64,000 nucleotides of DNA, taken from the NCBI RefSeq assembly GCF_019112525.1, contig NZ_CP077800.1:3472001-3536000 (forward strand), in the 5' to 3' direction. The DNA comes from Modestobacter sp. L9-4 (lineage in GTDB: Bacteria > Actinomycetota > Actinomycetes > Mycobacteriales > Geodermatophilaceae). The position numbers and the translations under genes are program-made. This document shows positions 33,185 to 43,132 of the stretch, one piece after another (positions within the stretch are counted from its first letter, which is position 1; each line of letters begins with the position of its first letter). The notes beneath the pieces were generated by a model, which did no database searches, was not told where the DNA came from, and worked only from the letters and a program-made list of their open reading frames with translations.

Positions 33185-34120
33185 GTGCCCGTCCTGCAGA
33201 AGGCCCTGCTCACCGCCTCCCGCCGTCCCGCCCTGCGCCGGGTGGTCACCGGCACGCCGGTCAGCCGCCGGGTGGTCGACCGCTTCGTCGCCGGGGAGAC
33301 GCTGCCCGGCGCGCTGGCCGCCGTCCGGGCGCTGGCCGCCGACGGCATCGGCGTGACGCTGGACCACCTGGGCGAGGACGTCACCGACCGCGCCGAGGCC
33401 ACCCGCAGCCGGGACGCCTACCTGGCCGCGCTCGAGGGCCTCGCGCCGCTGGGCCTGGGCCGGGCCGCCGAGGTGTCGGTCAAGCTGTCGGCGTTCGGCC
33501 AGGCGCTCCCGGTCGGCGGGGACGACGTCGCGCTCGCCCTCGTGCGCCCGGTGGTCGAGGCCGCCACGGCGCTGGGCACCACGGTGACCCTGGACATGGA
33601 GGACTCCTCCACCGTCGACTCGACGCTGGCGATCGTGGCCGAGCTGCGCCGCGACCACCCCGGCACCGGTGCGGTCCTGCAGGCGATGCTGCACCGCACC
33701 GAGGACGACGTCCGCGCCCTCGCCGTCCCCGGGTCGCGGGTGCGGCTGGTCAAGGGCGCCTACCGCGAGCCCGCGACCGTGGCCCACCAGGACAAGCCGG
33801 CCGTCGACGCCGCGTACGCCCGCTGCCTGGAGACGCTGGTGCGCGGCGGCGGGTACCCGATGGCCGGGACGCACGACCCGGCGCTGATCGACCGGCTGCT
33901 GCAGCTGGTCGCCGAGACCGGGCGGGCCGCGGACTCCTACGAGTTCCAGCTGCTCTACGGGATCCGCCCCGAGGAGCAGGTCCGCCTCGCCCGCGCCGGG
34001 CACACCGTGCGCGCCTACGTGCCCTACGGCGCCGACTGGTACGGCTACTTCATGCGCCGGCTGGCCGAGCGCCCCGCCAACCTGCAGTTCTTCCTCCGCT
34101 CGCTGGCCACCAAGAACTGA
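33185..34120 (+). CDS. Proline dehydrogenase (PRODH)
   Basis: A 311-residue monofunctional PutA-type TIM-barrel flavoenzyme that oxidises proline to pyrroline-5-carboxylate with FAD, passing electrons to quinone. Conserved blocks: GVTLDHLGEDV, VSVKLSAFG, LDMEDSS, LQAMLHRTEDD, RLVKGAYREP (active site), THDPALID, FQLLYGIRPEEQ and AYVPYGADWYGYFMRRLAERPANL. Complete. GTG at 33185. It is followed by pruA after a 92-bp gap that contains hairpin element F. Confidence 0.95.
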   Translation: MPVLQKALLTASRRPALRRVVTGTPVSRRVVDRFVAGETLPGALAAVRALAADGIGVTLDHLGEDVTDRAEATRSRDAYLAALEGLAPLGLGRAAEVSVKLSAFGQALPVGGDDVALALVRPVVEAATALGTTVTLDMEDSSTVDSTLAIVAELRRDHPGTGAVLQAMLHRTEDDVRALAVPGSRVRLVKGAYREPATVAHQDKPAVDAAYARCLETLVRGGGYPMAGTHDPALIDRLLQLVAETGRAADSYEFQLLYGIRPEEQVRLARAGHTVRAYVPYGADWYGYFMRRLAERPANLQFFLRSLATKN

Positions 34121-34124
34121 CCGA

Positions 34125-34180
34125 GGACCACCCCTCCCCCCACGACCCGCAGGCTCGCCGCGGGCCCCGGAGGGGCGGCC
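34125..34180 (+). terminator. 3'-end hairpin element, copy F, between PRODH and pruA
   Basis: GGACCACCCCTCC (34125-34137) pairs with GGAGGGGCGGCC (34169-34180), with the family bulged A. It begins 4 nt after the PRODH stop but lies inside an apparent two-gene operon, so it may attenuate or stabilise PRODH mRNA rather than stop all transcription. Confidence 0.58.
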
Positions 34181-34212
34181 GACAACCGATTCGATCCGAG
34201 GAGCTGTTCCCC

Positions 34213-35838
<1,626 letters not shown>

Positions 35839-35841
35839 GGT

Positions 35842-35887
35842 TGATGGAGTCCCAGCGCTGCGGAAACCGAGCGCTGGGACTCCATCA
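35842..35887. terminator. Perfect 18-bp bidirectional terminator, pruA/gntK
   Basis: Arms 35842-35859 and 35870-35887 are perfectly complementary over 18 bp with a 10-nt loop. It lies 4 nt after the pruA stop and 6 nt before the stop of the convergent gluconokinase gene. Confidence 0.82.
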
Positions 35888-35892
35888 GGGCG

Positions 35893-36435
35893 TCAGCGGG
35901 CGGCGGGGCGCTCGCGACGCAGGTCGCCGAGCAGCTCGGCGACGGTCTGCTCCAGCGGGCCGTCGCCGTCGATCACGTCACCGGGCTCGTCCTCGCCCAG
36001 CCGCTCCAGCGTGGCCAGCTGGCTGTCCAGCAGGGACGGCGGCATGTAGTGGCCCTTGCGGTTGCGCAGCCGCTCGGCCAGCACCTCCCGGTCGACGTCC
36101 ACGTGGGCGAACCAGACCGAGGGGTGGCCCTCGCGCAGCAGGTCGCGGTAGACGCGCTTGAGCGCGGAGCAGGTGAGCACGATCGACGTCCCGGCGGCCT
36201 CGTGCTCGCCGATCACCTCGGAGATGCGGCGCAGCCAGGGCCAGCGGTCCTCGTCGTCCAGCGGGTGGCCGGCGGCCATCTTCGCGACGTTGGCCTCGGG
36301 GTGCAGGTCGTCGCCCTCGATGTACTCCCAGCCCAGCTGCCGGGTGATCTCCCGGGCGGCGCTGGTCTTGCCGGAACCGGAGACCCCCATGACGACGATG
36401 GTGGTGGTCGCCGGGATGCTGTCGGGAGAGGTCAT
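35893..36435 (-). CDS. gntK: Gluconokinase
   Basis: A 180-residue GntK-type kinase that phosphorylates gluconate to 6-phosphogluconate. The P-loop is GVSGSGKT (residues 17-24). Family blocks are YIEGDDLHPEANVAKM, GHPLDDEDRWPWL, VLTCSALKRVYRDLLR, HYMPPSLLDSQLATLE and EPGDVIDGD. It could feed the gnd product pathway, although gnd lies 34 kb away. Divergent from an MFS gene. Confidence 0.95.
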   Translation of the reverse strand: MTSPDSIPATTTIVVMGVSGSGKTSAAREITRQLGWEYIEGDDLHPEANVAKMAAGHPLDDEDRWPWLRRISEVIGEHEAAGTSIVLTCSALKRVYRDLLREGHPSVWFAHVDVDREVLAERLRNRKGHYMPPSLLDSQLATLERLGEDEPGDVIDGDGPLEQTVAELLGDLRRERPAAR

Positions 36436-36501
36436 GGACAGACCGTAGGGAACGCCCCGGCGGCGCGACCAGCCGACCGGCCCGGACGGGGGAGGACGCG
36501 C

Positions 36502-37665
36502 GTGCCCAGGCCCTCGCTGTGGCGGCTGCCGGCGGTCCGGGCGGTGTTCGCCGTCACCCTGCTGGGCATCACCAGCTACGCGCTGCTGCTCTCGGCGCTG
36601 CCGGCGTACGCGGCCGGCACGGGGGCCGGTCTGGTCGCCGCCGGGTCGGCGACCACCGTCTTCCTGGTCGTCACCGTGCTCGCGCAGGGCACCGTGCCCG
36701 CGCTGGTGCGCCGCCTGGGCCTCGGGCCGGTGCTGAGCTCAGGACTGGTCGCCCTGGGCGCCCCGGCGCCGCTCTACCTCGTCGGGGACGACCTCGGCTG
36801 GCTGCTGGCGGTCTCCGCCGTCCGTGGAGTGGGGTTCGCGGTGCTGACCGTGCTGGGGTCGGCGATCGCCGCGCAGGCGGTGCCGCCGGAGCGGCGCGGT
36901 GAGTCCATCGGCATCTACGGCCTGGCCGCGGGGCTGCCCACGCTGCTCGCCGTGCCCGGTGGGGCGGCGCTGACGCTGGCCGGCCACTTCCCGCTGGTCG
37001 CGGTGCTCGCGGCCTCCGCCGTCCTGGCGCTGCCGTTCGTGCCCGGGCTGGTGCGGGCGCTCGGGCCCCCGGCCGAGGAGGTGGGCCCCGGCGGGTCCCG
37101 GGCCGCGGTGCGGGCCGCGGCCGCGCCGTCGCTGGTGCTGCTCACCGTCACCCTGGCCGGGGGCGGGCTGGTCACCTTCCTGCCGATCGAGCGGCCGGAC
37201 GGCGTGCTGGCGACCGCTGCGCTGCTGCTGTTCGGCGTCAGCACCGCGGTCTGCCGCTGGCGGGTCGGCGTGCTGGTCGACCGGCTCGGCGCCCGCACGC
37301 TGCTGCCCGCCGCCCTGGTCAGCGGCGTGGCCGGCCTGGCGCTGGTGGCGCTGGGCCTGTCCACGGGCGGACCGGTGGGCACCGGGTGGCTGCTGCTGGG
37401 CAGCCTCGGCCTGGGCGTGGCCTACGGCGCCGTGCAGAACCTGACGCTGGTGGTCTCGCTGGCCCGGGCCGGCGGGCACACCGCCACGGTCAGCGCGGTC
37501 TGGAACGCCAGCTTCGACACCGGGACGGCGATCGGGGCACTCGCGGTGGGCGCCGTGGCCGCCGGGCTGGGCCTGCCGGTCACCTACCTGCTGGTCGCCG
37601 TCCTGCTGGCGCTGGTGCTGCCGGTCGCGGTCGCCGTGGCCCGGGTGCCCCGGCTCCTCAGCTGA
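36502..37665 (+). CDS. MFS transporter
   Basis: A 387-residue major-facilitator membrane protein with about 12 hydrophobic segments. The cytoplasmic loop 2-3 region carries ALVRRLGLGPVLSSG, loop 8-9 VDRLGARTLLP; AIAAQAVPPERRGESIGIYGLAAGLP matches the arabinose-efflux-like MFS pattern after helix 4. Substrate unknown. GTG at 36502 follows GGAGGA. The stop lies in the first unit of an 18-bp tandem triplication. Confidence 0.88.
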   Translation: MPRPSLWRLPAVRAVFAVTLLGITSYALLLSALPAYAAGTGAGLVAAGSATTVFLVVTVLAQGTVPALVRRLGLGPVLSSGLVALGAPAPLYLVGDDLGWLLAVSAVRGVGFAVLTVLGSAIAAQAVPPERRGESIGIYGLAAGLPTLLAVPGGAALTLAGHFPLVAVLAASAVLALPFVPGLVRALGPPAEEVGPGGSRAAVRAAAAPSLVLLTVTLAGGGLVTFLPIERPDGVLATAALLLFGVSTAVCRWRVGVLVDRLGARTLLPAALVSGVAGLALVALGLSTGGPVGTGWLLLGSLGLGVAYGAVQNLTLVVSLARAGGHTATVSAVWNASFDTGTAIGALAVGAVAAGLGLPVTYLLVAVLLALVLPVAVAVARVPRLLS

Positions 37666-37705
37666 CGGCGGCTCCTCAGCTGACGGCGGCTCCTCAGCTG
37701 ACGGC
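37652..37705. repeat. Triplicated 18-bp tandem repeat at the end of two convergent genes
   Basis: Three perfect copies of GGCTCCTCAGCTGACGGC (37652-37669, 37670-37687, 37688-37705). Each unit holds a TGA on the plus strand for the MFS frame and a TGA on the minus strand for the opposing gene's frame. The MFS protein stops in unit 1 and the opposite protein in unit 3. Confidence 0.9.
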
Positions 37706-38074
37706 GGCCTGGTCACCCAGCCGGGCGCGGGCGGTCTCGGCCAGGCGCCGCACCGTGCGGACCTCCTCGCCGGCCTCGCGCAGCCAGCGGCGCAGGCCGT
37801 CGGGGTCGCGCCGGCTGGCGTCGCGGAGCTGACCGAGCAGGACCTGCCGGGTGCTGGCCTGGGCCCGCATCGCGGTGGGCAGGGTGCGCCCGGTGCGGCG
37901 GGCGAGGGCGGTGAAGCCGGCGCCGACGAAGACCAGCTCGCGGGCGTCGGACAGCCCGGCGAGCAAGGCCTCGGCGTCGTCGGTGCGGCCGGCGTCCAGC
38001 AGCTGAAGGTACTCGTCGGCGCGGCGGGCGCCGAGGGCGGCGGGGTCGGTGGGGGACTCGGACGGTGCGGTCAC
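37694..38074 (-). CDS. Hypothetical protein, paralogue 1
   Basis: A 126-residue helical, soluble protein without a recognised domain. It is clearly related to the gene immediately upstream (38161-38526): both start V-T-x-PSES, share LGARRA-x-(Y/F)L-L-DAG, (A/V)GAG-TALAR, AxxRAQA-RQ-LG-(L/V)RDA, and D-LR-WLR-AG-E. Predicted four or five alpha helices. GTG at 38074 is chosen to match the paralogue. Function unknown. Confidence 0.72.
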   Translation of the reverse strand: MTAPSESPTDPAALGARRADEYLQLLDAGRTDDAEALLAGLSDARELVFVGAGFTALARRTGRTLPTAMRAQASTRQVLLGQLRDASRRDPDGLRRWLREAGEEVRTVRRLAETARARLGDQAAVS

Positions 38075-38160
38075 CCCTCCACTGTCCCTGCCGATCGCCG
38101 CCCGGACCACCGCGCCCTGCCACCGGTCCGTCGCGAGCCGGCGGGCAGGGCCGGCCCCGG

Positions 38161-38526
38161 TCAGGCGAGCAGCTCCCGGCGGGCCACCGCGTCGGGCTCG
38201 GCCAGCCGGAGGACGGCGAGCGCCTCCGCACCGGCCTGCCGCAGCCAGTCCCGCAGTGCGTCGACGTCGGTCCCGGCGGCGTCGCGCACCCGGCCGAGCT
38301 CGAGCTGCCGGGCGCCGGCCTGCGCGCGCGCCGCCGGGGGCAGCATCCGGGCGGCCATCCGGGCCAGCGCGGTGAGGCCCGCGCCCAGGGCCACGAGCTC
38401 GCCCGGGTCGCCCAGGACGACGACCAGGAAGTCGGCCTGCCCGCCCTGACCGGCGTCGGCCAGCGAGAGGAACTGGCGCGCGCGGCGGGCGCCGAGGACG
38501 GCGGTGCTCTCCGACGGGGTGGTCAC
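38161..38526 (-). CDS. Hypothetical protein, paralogue 2
   Basis: A 121-residue relative of the adjacent gene, separated from it by 86 bp and on the same strand, so probably a tandem duplication. The core GARRARQFLSLADAG, LGAGLTALARMAARMLP and DALRDWLRQAGAEAL aligns end to end with paralogue 1. No catalytic motif, signal peptide or membrane helix is seen. The GTG at 38526 gives the shared V-T-T-PSES start; a GTG three codons upstream is possible. Confidence 0.72.
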   Translation of the reverse strand: MTTPSESTAVLGARRARQFLSLADAGQGGQADFLVVVLGDPGELVALGAGLTALARMAARMLPPAARAQAGARQLELGRVRDAAGTDVDALRDWLRQAGAEALAVLRLAEPDAVARRELLA

Positions 38527-38592
38527 GCCCGACACCGTGCCCCGCCGGGGGTGCCACCCGAACGCGTGGTCCGGTGGAGGCCGCCGTCACCG

Positions 38593-38627
38593 GGTCCCGG
38601 CCGCCCACGGCACGGCCGCCCGGGACC
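38593..38627 (-). terminator. Hairpin downstream of the GAF-ANTAR gene
   Basis: GGTCCCGG (38593-38600) pairs with CCGGGACC (38620-38627) around a GC-rich loop that can itself fold, 47 nt beyond the GAF-ANTAR stop on the minus strand. Confidence 0.4.
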
Positions 38628-38674
38628 GAGGACGCCGGCCTGCGCCGCCGCCGTCCTGCCCGCCGACGACCCGG

Positions 38675-39412
38675 TCAGGCCCCGGGCAGCTCGCCGGTGT
38701 CGACGAGGCGCTGGGCGATGTCGCGGACCCGGGTGTTGGACTCCATCGACAGCTCGGCCAGCGCGGAGAACGCCTGGTCGGCGGAGAGCCTGTGGCGCTC
38801 CATGAGGATGCCCTTGGCCTGGTCGATGACCGCCCGGGAGTCCAGCGCCGTGCGCAGGTGCTCGGCGCGGCCGAGGGCGCTCTCGTAGAGGTACATGTTC
38901 GACACCGGCACCACCGCGTAGGCGGCGAAGCGGGCCGAGACCTCCCGGGTGGTCTCGTCCAGCGGCTGCGACGTCCGGGAGTAGACGTTGAGCCCACCGC
39001 TGGTGCGCTCCTGCGGCGGCAGCGGGAAGGACATCACGCCCGTGCAGCCCCGCTCCGCCGCGACCTGCGGGAAGGGCGCCCAGCGGGTCTCCGTGGCGGT
39101 GTCGAGCACCTCGACGACGACGCCGGTCGTGGCCGCCTCCAGGCACGGTCCCGACGCCTGGGCGTACTGCACCTGGTCCAGCTGCCGGGCCAGCGGGTGG
39201 CTGGCGGCGACGGTGGTCGGGCGGCCGCCGCCGTCGATGATCGTGACCGAGGTGGCCGGCTCGCCGGGCAGCACCCGGGCGGCGAGGTCGGTGACCCGCT
39301 GCAGCACCGACTCCAGCGAGTGGTCGGCGAAGGAGATCCGACCGAGCTCGTCGAAGGCGAGCTGGGCGAGGTCGTCCGCGGGGGTGGGGCGCGTCAAGAG
39401 GTGCTCCGGCAT
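38675..39412 (-). CDS. GAF-ANTAR transcription antitermination regulator
   Basis: A 245-residue cytoplasmic regulator. A GAF domain (about 15-165; SLESVLQRVTDLAARVLPG, ASGPCLEAATTG, MSFPLPPQ-TSGGLNVYS) is followed by a C-terminal ANTAR RNA-binding domain (about 178-238): LRTALDSRAVIDQAKGILMERH, then DQAFSALAELSMESNTRVRDIAQRLVDTG. ANTAR proteins bind paired RNA hairpins and prevent termination; this type is abundant in actinobacteria. The GAF ligand is unknown. ATG at 39412 is preferred to longer frames without family similarity. Confidence 0.9.
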   Translation of the reverse strand: MPEHLLTRPTPADDLAQLAFDELGRISFADHSLESVLQRVTDLAARVLPGEPATSVTIIDGGGRPTTVAASHPLARQLDQVQYAQASGPCLEAATTGVVVEVLDTATETRWAPFPQVAAERGCTGVMSFPLPPQERTSGGLNVYSRTSQPLDETTREVSARFAAYAVVPVSNMYLYESALGRAEHLRTALDSRAVIDQAKGILMERHRLSADQAFSALAELSMESNTRVRDIAQRLVDTGELPGA

Positions 39413-39888
39413 CAGATGGCACCGGTCAGCTCGCGTGCCGGCGGGTCCGAGCCCGAGGGCTCGGGCGGGGTGCAGGGGTGGGCCCTGCATGCCGCACGCC
39501 GGCTGTGTGACGCGTTGGCAGGCCGAGCATAGCCAGGTGCGGGCCACCGGACGGTGGCCGGGAGCCGGGCTGCGGCGTCGTGCACGTCCGGGGTGTCCGT
39601 GCCGGGCGGCCCGGCCGCACGACGACGTCCCCCTGTGCGCGTGGCGCGCCGAACCGCGGGGCCCGTCCCGGGGTCCGCACCCCGGTGGCCATGACGGGAC
39701 CACCACCGCGGGCGGTGCGCACCGGCGAGCTGCGACCCGGGTGCCCCGGTTGGGCCGCAGGCCCGGCGGGAACAGAGGTGCCAGGACCCCTCACGTGCCG
39801 GCACGCGACGGTTCCAGGCCCGGTGGTCGAGCACACGGCCACCGGGCCGCCCCGCGTGCCCGGTGGGCCGCGGGTGCCCCGGGAACGA
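39413..39888. other. Non-coding stretch upstream of the GAF-ANTAR gene
   Basis: About 480 bp without a credible gene. Open frames here lack codon bias and family similarity, and one runs through the tRNA. Several short GC-rich palindromes are present, for example GGCCACCG-GA-CGGTGGCC near 39542-39559. A TATGCT at 39531-39526 (minus strand) could be a -10 for the GAF-ANTAR gene, but no convincing -35 accompanies it. A long 5' leader would fit an RNA-level regulator, but I see no defined structure. Confidence 0.5.
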
Positions 39889-39924
39889 CGAAGCGGCCCC
39901 GTCCAGGTGGACGGGGCCGCTTCG
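39889..39924. terminator. Perfect 16-bp terminator after tRNA-Lys
   Basis: Arms 39889-39904 and 39909-39924 pair perfectly with an AGGT loop, 5 nt beyond the 3' end of the minus-strand tRNA-Lys. Confidence 0.8.
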
Positions 39925-39929
39925 GGTGG

Positions 39930-40002
<73 letters not shown>

Positions 40003-40212
40003 GTGCCGCCCGGCAGGACCGGGCAACAGGAGAGAACTGTACACGTCGCTGCAGGGGTGTGTCGGCGGGGGTCCGGGCCGCCGATACGGGGTCATGACAC
40101 CGCCTGCTGCAGCCCAACCACCTGCCAGCTGACGCGTGGACACTGGTGGTGGCGTGCAACGAAGGCCGGGACGGTCCTGGGCCGGGGTGCTCGTACGGGG
40201 AGGCAGGTCGGC

Positions 40213-41436
40213 ATGGGGGTTCTCCAGGGCAGGAGGTCGGCACCGGTGCTGGCCGTCGCGGTGCTCGCGCTCGTCGCGGGCTGCACGGGCGGCTCCACCG
40301 AGGCCGCAGGGGCCCCCGGCTCGACGACGTCGTCCGCGTCGTCCGCGCCGGCCGCCCCGCCCGCGCAGCTGGCCCTGAGCATCGCCGACGGCGCCGCCGA
40401 CGTGTCGCCGGCCGAGCCGCTGGAGGTCGACGTCACCGACGGCCGGCTCGACGACGTGGAGGTCACCGACGGCAGCGGTGCCGCGGTCGCCGGGGAGGTG
40501 GCGCCCGCGGCCGGGGACCCGGACACCTCCGTCTGGACGCCGGCCGAGGACCTGGCCTACGGCACGAGCTACACGGTGACGGCCACGGCGGCCAGTGCCG
40601 GCGACCAGGTGACCACCCAGACGTCGACGTTCACCACGGTCACCCCGCGGCTGCAGGACAAGCCCGACATCGGCCCGCTCGACGGCACGACCGTCGGGGT
40701 GGGCATGCCGATCCGGGTCTTCTTCGACGAGCCGGTCACCGACAAGGCCGAGGTCGAGCGCCACCTGACCGTCACCTCCTCCACCCCCACCGACGGGGTG
40801 TGGAACTGGGTGCGGGACGACGAGGTGCACTTCCGTCCCTCGACCTACTGGCCGGCCGACACCGACGTCACCGTCGAGGCCGACCTCTTCGGCGTCGACC
40901 TCGGGGACGGCGTGTGGGGCAAGGTCGACCGCACGGTGGCCTTCCACGTGGGCGACGAGCACGTCTCGGTCGCCGACGCGGCCACGCACACCCTCACCGT
41001 CCACAACGGCGACCAGGTCGTGCAGACCTACCCGATGAGCGCCGGCAGCGACAAGAACCCGACGCACAACGGTGCGCACGTCGTGCTGGAGAAGCTGGCC
41101 GAGACCACCATGGACTCCTCCACCTTCGGCCTGGCCGTGGACGCCCCCGGCGGCTACCTGGCCGAGGGGGTCAAGTGGGCGACGCGCATCTCCAACAACG
41201 GCGAGTTCGTGCACGGCGCGCCCTGGTCGGTGCGCCAGCAGGGCTCCTCGAACGTCAGCCACGGCTGCATCAACCTCTCCGACGAGCGGGCGAAGTGGTT
41301 CTACGACTTCTCCCAGCCCGGCGACGTGGTCGAGGTGGTCAACTCGGTGGGCGGCACGCTCGGCCCGGCCGACGGCGACATCTACGACTGGGCCGTCCCG
41401 TGGGACCAGTGGAAGGCCGGCAGCGCGCTGTCCTGA
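40213..41436 (+). CDS. L,D-transpeptidase lipoprotein (YkuD) with Ig-like domain
   Basis: A 407-residue exported peptidoglycan cross-linking enzyme (3-3 cross-links) of the mycobacterial LdtA/LdtB type. A lipobox (LALVAGC, Cys24) ends the signal peptide. Two Ig-like domains follow (about 60-265; SPAEPLEVDV and KPDIGPLDGTTVGVGMPIRVFFDEPV), then the YkuD domain (about 265-390) with HNGAHVVLEK, HGAPWS and the catalytic motif SHGCINLS (His350, Cys352). The C-terminal subdomain W-Q-W segment is present. ATG at 40213. Anchored to the outer face of the membrane by inference. Confidence 0.94.
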   Translation: MGVLQGRRSAPVLAVAVLALVAGCTGGSTEAAGAPGSTTSSASSAPAAPPAQLALSIADGAADVSPAEPLEVDVTDGRLDDVEVTDGSGAAVAGEVAPAAGDPDTSVWTPAEDLAYGTSYTVTATAASAGDQVTTQTSTFTTVTPRLQDKPDIGPLDGTTVGVGMPIRVFFDEPVTDKAEVERHLTVTSSTPTDGVWNWVRDDEVHFRPSTYWPADTDVTVEADLFGVDLGDGVWGKVDRTVAFHVGDEHVSVADAATHTLTVHNGDQVVQTYPMSAGSDKNPTHNGAHVVLEKLAETTMDSSTFGLAVDAPGGYLAEGVKWATRISNNGEFVHGAPWSVRQQGSSNVSHGCINLSDERAKWFYDFSQPGDVVEVVNSVGGTLGPADGDIYDWAVPWDQWKAGSALS

Positions 41437-41447
41437 CCGCGTGACCC

Positions 41448-41482
41448 CAGCGGCCGCGACCCCACCGGGGCCGCGGCCGCTG
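41448..41482. terminator. Bidirectional terminator, L,D-transpeptidase/DUF1353
   Basis: 16-bp arms (41448-41463 and 41467-41482) with one A-C mismatch and a 3-nt loop, between two convergent genes and 5 nt from the DUF1353 stop. Confidence 0.72.
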
Positions 41483-41487
41483 TCGTC

Positions 41488-42030
41488 TCACAGCCGCATG
41501 CCGCGGTCGGTCCGCGGGCCGGCGCCGGGGACGAGCCGCGTGACGGCGGCCTCCACGACCGTGTAGGCGGCCAGCGCCACGGAGATCACGACGGCCGGTG
41601 GGACGACGATCGGCGCGGCCAGCACCGACAGCGGCAGCAGCCGCGGCGCGTCCCGCCACCAGCCCGGCCGGCGCAGCGGGTTCACCAGCGCGCCCCACCG
41701 CACGCCGGCCCACATCAGCCAGCGCCGCACCGGCGGGACGCCGAGCTCGGCGAGCACGCGGCGGAACAGCCCGTCGGCGTCCCGGGAGCTGACCGCGCCG
41801 GCCCGGATGCCGACCGTGACCAGCCAGTCGTGCAGCACCGCGGCCAGGGTGTACCGGCCGAACCGGGGGATCAGCCACACCGCGACCCGCGGCACGGTGG
41901 CGAAGTCGGTACGGAAGCCGGCCGGGACGACGAAGGTGTCGCGTCGGCCGCGGTAGACCAGCGGTTCCAGCACCGCCCAGGTCTCCTCGCCGGTGCGTCG
42001 CACGGTGAGCGTGGGGGAGTCGAAGGGCAC
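41488..42030 (-). CDS. DUF1353 domain-containing protein
   Basis: A 180-residue protein with a DUF1353 core (about 25-115): VPAGFRTDFATVPRVAVWLIP, LAAVLHDWLV and the helix with DADGLFRRVLAELGV. The family is found in phages and bacteria; its role is unknown. The C-terminal third has a hydrophobic stretch (LPLSVLAAPIVVPPAVVISVALAAY in parts), so it may be membrane-attached. GTG at 42030 is used; the longer frame adds a basic segment without similarity. Confidence 0.8.
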   Translation of the reverse strand: MPFDSPTLTVRRTGEETWAVLEPLVYRGRRDTFVVPAGFRTDFATVPRVAVWLIPRFGRYTLAAVLHDWLVTVGIRAGAVSSRDADGLFRRVLAELGVPPVRRWLMWAGVRWGALVNPLRRPGWWRDAPRLLPLSVLAAPIVVPPAVVISVALAAYTVVEAAVTRLVPGAGPRTDRGMRL

Positions 42031-42111
42031 ATGCCGACCATGCCCCGCGGAGCCGGCGGTCAGACGGACGCGCCGGGTGCCCGGGCCAGGCACGAGGAGG
42101 GGCGGGAGACG

Positions 42112-42147
42112 GGAGAGCCCCGGTCAGCGTGCTGACCGGGGCTCTCC
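42112..42147. terminator. Perfect 17-bp terminator after tRNA-His
   Basis: Arms 42112-42128 and 42131-42147 are perfectly complementary; the innermost pairs open to form the loop. It begins 5 nt beyond the tRNA-His 3' end on the minus strand. Confidence 0.8.
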
Positions 42148-42152
42148 ATCGG

Positions 42153-42226
42153 GGTGAGTGACGGGACTTGAACCCGCGACATCCAGGATCACAACCTGGC
42201 GCTCTACCAGCTGAGCTACACCCACC
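42153..42226 (-). tRNA. tRNA-His (GUG anticodon)
   Basis: Acceptor GTGGGTG/CACTCAC (one G-U) with an encoded G at -1 opposite C73, the identity pair of tRNA-His. Anticodon stem CCAGG/CCTGG encloses TTGTGAT (anticodon GTG). T-arm GCGGGTTCAAGTCCCGT. CCA not encoded. Confidence 0.96.
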
Positions 42227-42323
42227 ATGTACACCGGGCGGCTGGCGAGAGCCGGCCCGGTGGACGCGACCACGATACCGGAGACCCTCCGGGGCCTCGT
42301 GAGGCCGGGGTCGCCGGGCGCGG

Positions 42324-42992
42324 TCAGGCCTGCGCGGAGGCCGTCCCGCCGTCGGCCGCGCCGGCCTCCAGCGCCGGCGCGAAGGCCGCCACGACGTCGG
42401 CCGCGGCAGCCTGCGCCTGGTCGCTGGTGGGGCCGGGGTCGGGCACGAAGAGGGTCTGCCGGTAGTAGGCCAGCTCCCGGATCGACTCGAGGATGTCGGC
42501 CAGTGCCCGGTGCGCCAGGCCCTTGGGCGGCTGGGCGAAGTACACCCGCGGGTACCAGCGGCGTCCCAGCTCCTTGATCGAGGAGACGTCGATCATCCGG
42601 TAGTGCAGGTGGTCGTCGAGCTCGGGCATGTCGCGGGCGAGGAAGCCGCGGTCGGTGCCGATCGAGTTGCCGCACAGCGGGGCGGTGCGCCGGTCGGGCA
42701 CGAACCGCTTGACGTAGGCGAGCACCTGCTCCTGGGCCTCGGCGAGGGTGACCGTCGAGGCGCGCACCTCCTCGGTGAGCCCGGAGTGGGCGTGCATCTT
42801 GCGCACGACCTCCACCATGCCGTCCAGGTCGGCGTCCTCGGCGTGGATGATCACGTCCAGCCCGGGGTCGAGCACGTTGAGCTGGGAGTCGGTGACCACC
42901 ACCGCGACCTCGATCAGCTTGTCGTGCACCAGGTCGAGCCCGGTCATCTCACAGTCGATCCACACCAGGTTGTGCGCTGCACTGTCTGCCAC
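42324..42992 (-). CDS. orn: Oligoribonuclease
   Basis: A 222-residue DEDDh 3'-to-5' exoribonuclease that degrades dinucleotides, including pGpG from c-di-GMP breakdown. Exo I motif is [10 protein letters not shown], Exo II contains [25 protein letters not shown] (in parts), and Exo III has the [11 protein letters not shown] segment with catalytic His and Asp. GTG at 42992. Its role in clearing pGpG connects it functionally to the GGDEF/EAL proteins in this window. Confidence 0.95.
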   Translation of the reverse strand: MADSAAHNLVWIDCEMTGLDLVHDKLIEVAVVVTDSQLNVLDPGLDVIIHAEDADLDGMVEVVRKMHAHSGLTEEVRASTVTLAEAQEQVLAYVKRFVPDRRTAPLCGNSIGTDRGFLARDMPELDDHLHYRMIDVSSIKELGRRWYPRVYFAQPPKGLAHRALADILESIRELAYYRQTLFVPDPGPTSDQAQAAAADVVAAFAPALEAGAADGGTASAQA

Positions 42993-43132
42993 GTCCGCGA
43001 CCCTACGCACCGCCACGGCCGAGCACCTGTCACACCTGCCCCAGACCCGCCGGTTGCGGCTCCAGAAGGGCCGTTTCGCACATCTGCCGCAGCTACGCTC
43101 CGGGCTCCTGCACCGACCCCGCGGAGCCGCTC

